Below are positions 1-6,259 of a stretch of 13,307 bases of DNA, piece after piece; positions within the stretch are counted from its first letter, which is position 1, and the number at the start of each line of letters is the position of its first letter. The notes beneath the pieces were generated by a model that was not told the DNA's origin, ran no database searches, and saw only the letters and a program-made list of their open reading frames with translations. Made by a program: the position numbers and the translations under genes. Origin of the DNA: Cyanobacteria bacterium UBA8803 (GTDB lineage: Bacteria > Cyanobacteriota > Cyanobacteriia > Cyanobacteriales > Coleofasciculaceae); NCBI GenBank assembly GCA_003505715.1, contig DNXU01000287.1:11294-24600 (forward strand). The letters are read 5' to 3'.

Positions 1-311
1 ATCTCTAGGCAGCGCCGATAACAGCTCGATAATAACTCGTCTTCCCCGTGATTTCCATCTTGCCAGACTGGTCCAACGGTGTGGATCACCCAATCGGCAG
101 AGAGATTGTAACCTCTGGTAATTTTGGCATCACCAGTACTACAACCCTTTAGGCGGCGACATTCCTCTAGCAAACCAGAACCTGCTGCCCGATGAATGGC
201 TCCATCTACACCACCGCCACCCAGTAAGGAGCTATTCGCAGCGTTAACGATGGCATCTACCTGTTGTTTAGTGATGTCACCTTCGATAACAGCAATTTTA
301 CTTAATATCAT
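1..311 (-). CDS. Macro-domain ADP-ribose hydrolase, 5' part (cut by window edge)
   Basis: This reading frame starts at ATG 311-309 and runs off the left edge, giving 103 residues of a family that is usually about 170-180 long. It is a macro domain of the YmdB/O-acetyl-ADP-ribose deacetylase type, which removes ADP-ribose from small molecules or proteins in the cytoplasm. Visible motifs are GDIT (residues 11-14), VNAANSS (22-28) followed by [14 protein letters not shown] (31-44), and VIHTVGPVW (75-83). By my alignment to E. coli YmdB, Asn26 and Asp36 match the functional Asn25 and Asp35. An AGGA (plus-strand TCCT 315-318) lies 3 bases before the ATG and supports this start. It is transcribed away from the hemerythrin gene. 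The family call is secure; the physiological substrate is not shown. Confidence 0.93.
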   Translation of the reverse strand, partial: MILSKIAVIEGDITKQQVDAIVNAANSSLLGGGGVDGAIHRAAGSGLLEECRRLKGCSTGDAKITRGYNLSADWVIHTVGPVWQDGNHGEDELLSSCYRRCLE

Positions 312-519
312 CAGTCCTTAGTTCTTAGCCATGTATTCATTGAGGGCTATAAATCTGCCTAACGACAGAAAGACTAGCATACTCTTACTATGCACTATGA
401 AAGACTTGACTCAATGGCGTTCCCATGGGGTAATCCATCAAGAGAAAGATGAATAGATTTGTATCCTATGACAAACTCAAAATCGATGAGATCCAAAATA
501 TCCTGAAGAGGGAACCAAA

Positions 520-1542
520 ATGGTAGCAACAATTGATGATGCAAAACGTACTGCGATTGGCCAAAAATTGGCAGATATGAAAGCAGTTCAACAGCAGCTT
601 ATTGCCAATGAAGAAAAGCTAAGTTCAGCGGTCACCGATTCAGACATTCGCCAGCGCTTGCAAGATATGATCGACGACGATCGCAAAAATATGGGCGTCC
701 TGGAAACGGTCATCGTTGAGTACGGCATTCAGGCTGAGCCAAGCGACAAAATCCAGCAGATCCTGAAGAAGAGCCAGGAGCTGATGCAGGGTAACGAATT
801 CAGCCTATATGACAAGTTTGCCGAGCACGAACTGCTCAAGCACTCTCAAGTCATGTGCGGACTGCTCGTCCACAAAGCTGGCCAAGTTGTTGGTGCTGAT
901 ATTGAAGTTGCCATCACTCCTTTGAATACTGTTAACTATGAGAACCGATCTCATCAAGAGCTACTCAAAGGAATTCTAGAAATTATCGGCACTCGAGAAC
1001 TAACAGGTCAAGAACCCGACCAAGGTTTATGGGGTCGCGTACAAGATGCGGTTGCTGCTTTAAGCGGTGTTGTTGGTAGTGCAGTTAGCCGCACTAAGGA
1101 CGACATGAACATTGTCGAACTCATCCAAACAGAGCATCGCAAAGTCGATACCCTCTTTATGGAAATTGAGCAGGCGAAAGACCCACAAAAAATCCAAGAA
1201 TTTTTCGGCCAACTTTACAAAGATCTTTCCGCTCACGCTGAAGCTGAACAAGAAGTTGTTTACCCAGCTCTGCGCAACTTCTATCCTGAGACCCAAGAGT
1301 TGTATGACGAACACAGCGAAGTGAAGCAGATGTTGGAACAGATGAAGTCGATGAACCCCGGCACTTCTGAGTTTAAATCCCAAGTTGAACAACTCAAGAA
1401 AGCGGTGCAGGATCATGTCCGCGAAGAGGAAAACGATGCACTGCCTAAACTGCGTCAGAACATGAGCGAACAGCAAATGGAGCAAATCTCTAGCCAGTTT
1501 AAAGAAGCCAAGAGCCGTTTCCAAAAATCCATGGCCTCCTAG
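520..1542 (+). CDS. Hemerythrin HHE domain protein with N-terminal helical domain
   Basis: A 340-residue soluble protein. Residues about 196-330 form a hemerythrin (HHE cation-binding) four-helix bundle with a complete candidate di-iron ligand set: His206 (TEHRK), His239 and Glu243 (HAEAE), His265 (DEHSE), and His299 with Glu303 (DHVREEE). Such domains bind O2, NO or peroxide, or store iron; which applies here cannot be told. Residues 1-185 are all-helical and rich in Glu and His (for example FAEHELLKHS and NYENRSHQE), suggesting a second helical or ferritin-like bundle of unknown role. No signal peptide or membrane segment is seen. GAGGG lies 7 bases before the ATG. The C-terminus is very rich in Glu, Gln and Lys. 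A terminator follows 66 bases after the stop, so the gene is probably monocistronic. The next plus-strand gene is also ferritin-like. Confidence 0.93.
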   Translation: MVATIDDAKRTAIGQKLADMKAVQQQLIANEEKLSSAVTDSDIRQRLQDMIDDDRKNMGVLETVIVEYGIQAEPSDKIQQILKKSQELMQGNEFSLYDKFAEHELLKHSQVMCGLLVHKAGQVVGADIEVAITPLNTVNYENRSHQELLKGILEIIGTRELTGQEPDQGLWGRVQDAVAALSGVVGSAVSRTKDDMNIVELIQTEHRKVDTLFMEIEQAKDPQKIQEFFGQLYKDLSAHAEAEQEVVYPALRNFYPETQELYDEHSEVKQMLEQMKSMNPGTSEFKSQVEQLKKAVQDHVREEENDALPKLRQNMSEQQMEQISSQFKEAKSRFQKSMAS

Positions 1543-1607
1543 GAGGAGTACATCAGTCCAGTGAATTTAGAGTAAGCGAGAATTCAGTTTAGTATTTCCA
1601 AGAAAGT

Positions 1608-1644
1608 AGGTTGGATTGAGAGCTGATATCCAACCTTCTTTTTT
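1608..1644 (+). terminator. Rho-independent terminator after the hemerythrin gene
   Basis: AGGTTGGAT (1608-1616) pairs with ATCCAACCT (1628-1636) across an 11-base loop. After one mismatch AAAG (1603-1606) can pair with CTTT (1638-1641), and the right arm runs into TTCTTTTTT. A 9-bp stem plus a T tract just downstream of the stop is a standard intrinsic terminator. Confidence 0.88.
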
Positions 1645-1724
1645 AGGCTTTTCAAGTCTTTACGTGTATCTGATGTTACAGGGTGATGGCTGAGGAATAA
1701 TGGGTAATTAGCCAGAAAGTGCTG

Positions 1725-1745
1725 CCAATTACCAATTACCAATCA
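1725..1745. repeat. Heptamer tandem repeat CCAATTA (3 units)
   Basis: Two CCAATTA units and one CCAATCA unit are followed by a partial CCAAC. GGTAATT at 1703-1709 is the inverse of AATTACC at 1727-1733, so the block could fold as a weak hairpin. It lies in the spacer before the small ferritin-like gene and belongs to the set of period-7 arrays in this window. Confidence 0.7.
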
Positions 1746-1845
1746 CCAACAGTAATATCTGCAATTAGGTAGATTCCCCTATATCGACTAGACCCTATCA
1801 TCAAGATACTTGTTCTCTTTCCTCTTTTACTCTTGCCTGATGAGG

Positions 1846-1882
1846 GCGATCGCTCAAAATAATTATCTGTTATGGCGATCGC
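1846..1882. repeat. Two HIP1 octamers (GCGATCGC) 29 bases apart
   Basis: GCGATCGC occurs at 1846-1853 and again at 1875-1882, in the leader just upstream of the small ferritin-like gene. HIP1 is a very over-represented palindrome in many cyanobacterial genomes. At least ten further copies in the window lie mainly within genes (for example near 2636, 3948, 4245, 5643, 6123, 6533, 8695, 9526, 9563 and 11826). Here it marks the organism group rather than a proven regulatory site. Confidence 0.8.
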
Positions 1883-1917
1883 CCCTTAATTTATTAGCCT
1901 TGCCAGATGAGGATAAA

Positions 1918-2163
1918 ATGACTAATTCAACCGCACAAATTACGGGAACGGAAAACGAACAATACAACCTGATTAGCGTACTGTATCACCTACTTAATGG
2001 TGCTACTACTTATAACAAGTATATCCAGGATGCAGAACAGTCTGGCGATCGGGAGCTGGCTGAATTTTTCCGAGAAATACAACAGCAGAGTACTCAGTGT
2101 GCCGACCGAGCTAAAGAGTTGCTAACACGGCGTATGGGAGAGCGGCAAGCTGTTGCTACTTAA
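1918..2163 (+). CDS. Small ferritin-like (DUF2383-type) four-helix protein
   Basis: An 81-residue protein starting at ATG 1918, with AGGA 4 bases upstream (GAGGATAAAATG). The frame stays open back to a TTG at 1810, but that stretch contains two HIP1 sites and no ribosome site, so the ATG is preferred. Residues 16-70 are two long amphipathic helices (YNLISVLYHLLNGATTY and GDRELAEFFREIQQQ) that resemble half of a ferritin-like bundle of the DUF2383/PA2169 kind. That family is largely uncharacterised and would have to dimerise to complete a four-helix fold. A clear Glu-x-x-His pair is not visible: the place where I would expect His reads Gln-Cys (residues 60-61). Metal binding is therefore doubtful. 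The gene follows the hemerythrin gene on the same strand but behind a terminator, so it is probably a separate unit. The family assignment is from pattern recall. Confidence 0.8.
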   Translation: MTNSTAQITGTENEQYNLISVLYHLLNGATTYNKYIQDAEQSGDRELAEFFREIQQQSTQCADRAKELLTRRMGERQAVAT

Positions 2164-2505
2164 AGGATTACCCCTAGAGGTTAGATTGACTGCGAAAGAC
2201 TGCAATAACTTGACAAACGAAAAATTAAAGTTTGCCCAACCCGCGCCAGCGGGTTTTGTTTGTATATTACAATTCTATCTCTAGTTCTGCCATTGGGTAG
2301 ATAAATGTTTTCCAGACGGCAACTATTATAGAAATGTTCCTCATGGTACTTAGGATGGCACTCAGGGCGATCAAAAAAACTCGGTATCAGCAAGTGGATC
2401 GCCCATTCACTTTTTTCAGAAATAATCGGGTTAAAGCCACCTAAAAGCTGTTCCCCGTCCAGGAGTTCCCTACCTCCACCAAAAGACTTGTTCAGCAAGC
2501 CCTAT
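2164..2505. other. Convergent intergenic region
   Basis: This 342-base gap separates the plus-strand ferritin-like gene from the minus-strand hydrolase gene. It holds the terminator at 2238-2262 and no convincing gene. One minus-strand frame (2498-2181, TTG start) is open for 105 codons, but it has no ribosome site, reads straight through the terminator hairpin and resembles no family I know. Near the right end, GGCTTGCTGAACAAG (reverse strand, 2487-2501) recalls termini of some cyanobacterial insertion sequences, but no matching inverted end is visible. Confidence 0.5.
2238..2262 (+). terminator. Intrinsic terminator after the ferritin-like gene
   Basis: AACCCGC (2238-2244) and GCGGGTT (2249-2255) form a 7-bp GC-rich stem with a GCCA tetraloop, followed by TTGTTTG. 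It sits 75 bases after the stop of the small ferritin-like gene. A T tract is present only in the plus direction, so it serves that gene rather than the convergent hydrolase gene. Confidence 0.82.
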
Positions 2506-3417
2506 CTATGAGACCCCATGCTGTCGAATCCAATCCTGCAAAAGGGGATTAACAATTTCTGGCGCTTCATCTTGAGGGCAATGACCTAATCCTTCCAGAG
2601 GGATAAACGTTTCTACCTGCGGGAATTCCGCTAGCGATCGCGCTAATCCTATGGGTTCCCAGGGGTCTTCAGTGCCCCACATAATAAGGGCAGGACAAGC
2701 CAATAGCGGTAGCAGATCTTCTGCTAGAGGACCAGAGGAATAGCGGGTGAACGCTAAAAAGACATCAACAGCCCCTACATCCATAGCAGGAGCCATGAGC
2801 AGATCGACTAGTTCATCAGTAACTGCTTCAGGATGGCGGTAGGCTTGTAAGAGAATATTACGCACTACCTGAGGCTTGGCCAGTTGACTAAAGAACAGCT
2901 GGCCGATAGCCTTAATACCGAACAGCCACTGGACTACAGGTGCTCCCATCCGTCGATGCCAGGGTAGGCTAGAGCGTTTGCGATCGTGTAGCAGTCGCAA
3001 GGAACAGTTGAGTAAAGCAACACCTAAGGCAATATCCGGAAAATCCACTGCGGCTTGCAGGGCAACGATACAACCAATGGAATTGCCGACTAAAAAAGTA
3101 GGACTGCCCACAACTTCCCGGCAGAAATCTGCCACCTGCCGTCCCCAGGTTTCAAAGGTATAGTTCATCTCAAGACCAGGAGTTGGTTTCGCTGAAGCCC
3201 CAAAGCCAATCAAGTCAATGGCATAACACCGACAGTTTTCCCCCAACACGGGCAAATTCTTGCGCCAGTGGCCGGAAGATGCACCAAAGCCATGCACCAT
3301 CACCACAGCTGGCCCAGAGTTGCCTTGAACTTGATAGCGAATAGGGAAGCCTTGCCACATCCAGGTTTTGGCTTCGAGCTGAGAGCTTCCTGAAACGATG
3401 GAGGGAGAAGATTGCAT
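2506..3417 (-). CDS. Alpha/beta-hydrolase fold protein
   Basis: A 303-residue alpha/beta hydrolase with a full catalytic triad. The nucleophile Ser113 sits in the elbow VGNSIG (110-115), the acid Asp251 in WGTEDPW (247-253) and the base His279 in GLGHCPQDE (277-285). The oxyanion segment HGFGASSGHW spans 42-51, and a cap region of about residues 140-225 sits between the core halves. A GNS elbow combined with this N-terminal motif resembles the cyanobacterial/plant group that includes pheophytinase and chlorophyll dephytylase. Hydrolysis of a phytyl or other hydrophobic ester is thus possible but not demonstrated. No signal peptide is evident. Start ATG 3417 gives the usual family length. It is transcribed divergently from the agmatinase-family gene across a 194-base region with strong dyad symmetry. 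Confidence 0.93.
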   Translation of the reverse strand: MQSSPSIVSGSSQLEAKTWMWQGFPIRYQVQGNSGPAVVMVHGFGASSGHWRKNLPVLGENCRCYAIDLIGFGASAKPTPGLEMNYTFETWGRQVADFCREVVGSPTFLVGNSIGCIVALQAAVDFPDIALGVALLNCSLRLLHDRKRSSLPWHRRMGAPVVQWLFGIKAIGQLFFSQLAKPQVVRNILLQAYRHPEAVTDELVDLLMAPAMDVGAVDVFLAFTRYSSGPLAEDLLPLLACPALIMWGTEDPWEPIGLARSLAEFPQVETFIPLEGLGHCPQDEAPEIVNPLLQDWIRQHGVS

Positions 3418-3452
3418 AGCGGAAGAATCTGAAAACGCTTATACCTAATTAT

Positions 3453-3486
3453 TTACATTTTGTAATCTTATTTTGTAATAAGATTA
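3453..3486. promoter_or_regulatory. Dyad-rich operator-like region between divergent genes
   Basis: TAATCTTAT (3463-3471) and ATAAGATTA (3478-3486) form a perfect 9-bp inverted repeat with a 6-base spacer. Overlapping it, ATTTTGTAAT occurs twice as a direct repeat (3457-3466 and 3470-3479), and TTACA (3453-3457) mirrors TGTAA (3461-3465). The block is AT-rich, lies between two divergent start codons and has no T tract like a terminator. A binding site for a dimeric regulator, or paired promoters, is the likely reading; the protein is unknown. Confidence 0.5.
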
Positions 3487-3611
3487 AGTAGTTTGTCGTA
3501 ACTCTACCTTCATTAGCTAAAGGCCGAAAGTAACAGTTCAGGAATTTCCCCTTTGTCGCTGGTGCTGGATTATGTCACGATGAGTTTTGCAAATTTTTTG
3601 GTTCTTCCTTC

Positions 3612-4538
3612 ATGCTGGTGCAACCCTCTACCACTGTCGTACCATTCCTTGGAGCTGAAATTAAGGCGTCCTACGAAGCCTCACGGGTGGTCATTCTGCC
3701 AATTCCTTACGAAGCCACAACAACTTATCGTAAAGGCTGCGAAAACGGGCCAGATGCCCTGTTGGAGGCATCCGTGCAGCTGGAATACTACGATGACGAG
3801 CTAGAGCGAGAAACCTGCTGGGATGCTCGAATTTACACTCATCCCGCCATTGCCGATACTCGACGCAGTCCATCGATTTCTTCAGAAAAGATGCTGCTGT
3901 TGACTCGCGAGGCAGTGTCGAGCCTGATTGAGGACGGCAAGTTCGCGATCGCTCTGGGCGGGGAACACAGCATTACTACCGGAATTGTGGATGCCTACCG
4001 CCAAGCTGCCACAGAACCCTTCACCGTGATTCAAATAGATGCCCACGGTGACTTGCGCCATGAGTATGAAGGCTCAATTTACAACCACGCCTGCGTAATG
4101 CGCCGGATTGTTGATATGGGGTTGCCAACCCTACCTATTGCCATCCGCAGTCTTTGTAAAGAAGAGGCCGACCTGATCCAAGAAAAATCAATTCCAGTGA
4201 TTTGGGCGCGGGAGATCGCTCAAGACCCGAATTGGATAGCAAGAGCGATCGCCAGTATCCATACCAAAAGAGTATTTATTACCATTGATTTAGATGGGAT
4301 TGACCCAGCGCTAATGCCGGGGGTAGGGACACCAGAACCGGGCGGCTTGAACTGGTATGCACTCACTGCCTTTTTGCGACGAGTGTTTGAAACCTATCAA
4401 GTTATTGGCTGCGACATAATGGAACTAGCACCCGTTGTAGATTCTGTTGTGTCTCAATTTACCGCTGCCAAACTTGTCTATAAGTTGATCGGCTATCAAG
4501 CTTTAGCTAAAGGTTGGTCAAATAATAATAAAGGATGA
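3612..4538 (+). CDS. speB: Agmatinase / ureohydrolase family protein
   Basis: A 308-residue ureohydrolase (arginase/agmatinase fold, binuclear metal centre). Expected metal ligands are present: His119 in GGEHS (116-120), Asp143, His145 and Asp147 in DAHGD, and Asp226 with Asp228 in DLDGIDP. The signatures MPGVGTPEPGG (235-245) and CDIMELAP (267-274) also fit. Agmatinases cleave agmatine to putrescine and urea in arginine breakdown and polyamine synthesis. Cyanobacteria also carry paralogues with other substrates, such as the nickel-dependent guanidine hydrolase. The short N-terminus here argues against that longer enzyme but does not settle the substrate. The start has no good ribosome site; ATG 3612 suits the family length. 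The gene diverges from the hydrolase gene and leads a long co-directional run. Confidence 0.93.
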   Translation: MLVQPSTTVVPFLGAEIKASYEASRVVILPIPYEATTTYRKGCENGPDALLEASVQLEYYDDELERETCWDARIYTHPAIADTRRSPSISSEKMLLLTREAVSSLIEDGKFAIALGGEHSITTGIVDAYRQAATEPFTVIQIDAHGDLRHEYEGSIYNHACVMRRIVDMGLPTLPIAIRSLCKEEADLIQEKSIPVIWAREIAQDPNWIARAIASIHTKRVFITIDLDGIDPALMPGVGTPEPGGLNWYALTAFLRRVFETYQVIGCDIMELAPVVDSVVSQFTAAKLVYKLIGYQALAKGWSNNNKG

Positions 4539-4579
4539 ACACTTACCTCGAAATCGAATATATACCCCCCGAATGATGC

Positions 4580-4640
4580 AGTAAAAAGTGTGAAGGATAA
4601 ACATAAAAATAGAAAATATATTTATACTTTACACTTTACT
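4580..4640. terminator. Imperfect inverted repeat after the agmatinase-family gene
   Basis: The left arm 4580-4601 (starting AGTAAAAAGTGTGAAGG) and the right arm 4621-4640 (ending ACTTTACACTTTACT) are near-complementary with two extra bases and two mismatches, over an A-rich 19-base loop. It could act as a weak transcription end or an mRNA-stabilising hairpin between the agmatinase and peroxiredoxin-like genes. No clean T tract follows, so the terminator label is tentative. Confidence 0.35.
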
Positions 4641-4704
4641 CAACTTACTGACCTTGAGACAGAAATAGACAGGGAGAAGGGGGAGGAAACCAAGACCATT
4701 TTCT

Positions 4705-5280
4705 TTGAGTAACAAGCAAATGATTATGAGCCTGATGGAAAAGAGCAGTACTCCCGTTGGCAGCTATGCTCCAGATTTTGAACTGCTGAGCATTGACGAT
4801 CAAGTTCACCACCTCTCCCGTTACTTGGAAAAGTGGCAGGGAGTAGGGGTAATTTTTATGAGCAATCAATGTCCCTATGTTTTGTCTTATATAGATAGAC
4901 TAAAAGAAATTCAAGCCCAGTTTCAGGATCGGGGAGTAACCATAGTTGGTATTAATGCTAATGATGCTTCTCAGTACCCGGAAGACAGCTTTCAAAACAT
5001 GAAGCAGTTTGCCAGAGAAAAGCAGCTCAATTTTCCTTACCTGTGGGACCCAACTCAAGATGTAGCTCAAGGTTTTGGTGCCGAGAAAACCCCAGAAGTG
5101 TTTCTCATCGATCGGATGGGAATTGTTTGCTACAGCGGTCAAATTGATGATAATCCCCAGGAGCCTAAAGCTGTGCAAGTGCCTTATTTGTATAATGCGA
5201 TCTCGGCTTTACTCTCCCAAGAAAAGGTTTTACCCAAATCAACCCCCCCGATTGGTAGTCCTTTACGGTGGCGAAATTAG
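4705..5280 (+). CDS. Thioredoxin-fold peroxiredoxin-like protein (AhpC/TSA, PRX-like)
   Basis: A thioredoxin-fold protein of the AhpC/TSA 'PRX-like' group. Numbered from the TTG at 4705 it has 191 residues, with APDFELL at 22-28, the active-site segment SNQCPYV (53-59, Cys56), GINANDASQYPEDSF (82-96), WDPTQDVA (114-121), TPEVFLID (129-136) and GQIDDNP (145-151). It probably reduces peroxides or passes on electrons in the cytoplasm. The start is uncertain: GGAGG at 4682-4686 is rather far from TTG 4705, and in-frame ATGs at 4720, 4726 and 4735 are possible. The last gives an N-terminus of the usual family length. From memory many relatives end in a Gly-Cys-Ser motif; here it reads Gly-Ser-Pro (184-186), so a second conserved Cys is missing. 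Cys142 is the only other cysteine. Confidence 0.88.
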   Translation: MSNKQMIMSLMEKSSTPVGSYAPDFELLSIDDQVHHLSRYLEKWQGVGVIFMSNQCPYVLSYIDRLKEIQAQFQDRGVTIVGINANDASQYPEDSFQNMKQFAREKQLNFPYLWDPTQDVAQGFGAEKTPEVFLIDRMGIVCYSGQIDDNPQEPKAVQVPYLYNAISALLSQEKVLPKSTPPIGSPLRWRN

Positions 5281-5396
5281 CAGTCTGATCTGTGAAGTCT
5301 AGTGCAGTGAAGGCAGTGTACGAGGAAGAGGAGATAGGGATTAGAAGGGAGAGAGGGAGAGAAAAAACTAAGGTGATAATTCCCAGTCTCTAATTC

Positions 5397-6188
5397 ATGC
5401 TAAGTAGTATTCAAAATCCGTTGGTCAAGTCAATTAAAAAGCTGCATAACTCTAAGGGACGGCGGGAGCAGCAGTTATTGTTGTTAGAAGGCACACATCT
5501 GTTGGCAGAAGCTTGTGCGGTAGATTACCCTCTAGTCACAGTTTGCTGTACTCCAGAATGGCTCCAAACTCATCCGGAACTTTGGCAAGATGCTACTAGC
5601 AAGTGTCAGCGCTCAGAAGTGGTTAGTTCATCTGTCCTCAAGGCGATCGCGACTACTGTTCAACCCGATGGTGTAGTAGCGACAGCAGCGCGTCCCTCCC
5701 GTTGGGCGTCTTTACCTAGCACCGTGTCTCTCGGTTTAGCTCTGGAGAGAATCCAAGATCCGGGCAACCTAGGAACAATGATTCGTACCGCTGCCGCCGC
5801 AGGTGCGGAGGGCTTGTGGCTTAGCCAAGATAGTGTAGATTTAGATAATCCTAAAGTGTTGCGCTCCTCAGCAGGTCAGTGGTTCCGGCTACCGATAGCA
5901 GTCAGTCCGGATTTGCCAGAGGTGATTTGTAAATGTCGAGCTAAAAACATGCAGATCGTAGCCACACTGCCTGATGCTACCTTAAATTACTGGGACATCG
6001 ACTGGCGAGTTCCCTCCCTGATTCTGCTAGGCAATGAAGCTGCTGGCTTGTCAGATAACTTAGCAGTGCTAGCCGACCGACAGGTGAGAATTCCCCTGTG
6101 GCGAGAGGTAGAGTCATTGAATGTGGCGATCGCTGCTGCCGTAATATTATATGAAGCTCAACGCCAACGTTTGGGGATGGGGGGTTAA
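5397..6188 (+). CDS. TrmH/SpoU-family RNA 2'-O-ribose methyltransferase
   Basis: A 263-residue SPOUT-class methyltransferase that would transfer a methyl group from S-adenosylmethionine to a ribose 2'-OH in rRNA or tRNA. Residues 1-100 form the N-terminal substrate-binding region typical of the family ([18 protein letters not shown]). The catalytic knot shows motif 1, [18 protein letters not shown] (117-134, Asn124 and Arg130). Motif 2 is LLGNEAAGL (210-218), and motif 3 is [18 protein letters not shown] (232-249). Which RNA position it modifies cannot be told, so no rlmB or trmH symbol is given. ATG 5397 has no clear ribosome site, but the N-terminal motif begins right after it. It precedes the dihydrolipoamide dehydrogenase gene by 71 bases on the same strand. 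Confidence 0.94.
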   Translation: MLSSIQNPLVKSIKKLHNSKGRREQQLLLLEGTHLLAEACAVDYPLVTVCCTPEWLQTHPELWQDATSKCQRSEVVSSSVLKAIATTVQPDGVVATAARPSRWASLPSTVSLGLALERIQDPGNLGTMIRTAAAAGAEGLWLSQDSVDLDNPKVLRSSAGQWFRLPIAVSPDLPEVICKCRAKNMQIVATLPDATLNYWDIDWRVPSLILLGNEAAGLSDNLAVLADRQVRIPLWREVESLNVAIAAAVILYEAQRQRLGMGG

Positions 6189-6243
6189 TCAACCAAGGGG
6201 AGAGGTTTTCTTGCGTACTTATGTACGCCGTTCATCAGAAAAT

Positions 6244-6250
6244 AGGGAGG
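6244..6250 (+). promoter_or_regulatory. Ribosome binding site that fixes the lpdA start
   Basis: AGGGAGG lies 9 bases before ATG 6260. It favours that start over the ATG at 6221, which would add 13 residues of no family resemblance and lacks such a site. Confidence 0.7.
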
Positions 6251-6259
6251 GCAAGATGT

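Noticed and set aside
400..440. TTGACT at 406-411 as a -35 box for the hemerythrin gene
   Set aside because: The only candidate -10 (TAATCC at 431) is at poor spacing and a weak match, so no promoter was called.
1060..1524. 154-codon minus-strand open frame opposite the hemerythrin domain
   Set aside because: It lies entirely antisense to the hemerythrin domain, has no ribosome site, and its product is an unnatural Leu/Phe-rich mirror of the real frame.
1810..1917. N-terminal extension of the small ferritin-like protein to TTG 1810
   Set aside because: The stretch carries two HIP1 sites and unrelated sequence; ATG 1918 has AGGA at good spacing.
2181..2498. 105-codon minus-strand open frame with TTG start
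   Set aside because: No ribosome site, no recognisable family, and it runs through the terminator hairpin at 2238-2262. Mentioned only as a possible remnant.
3553..3804. 83-codon plus-strand frame overlapping the agmatinase start
   Set aside because: It overlaps the conserved agmatinase N-terminus in another frame and shows no domain or ribosome site.
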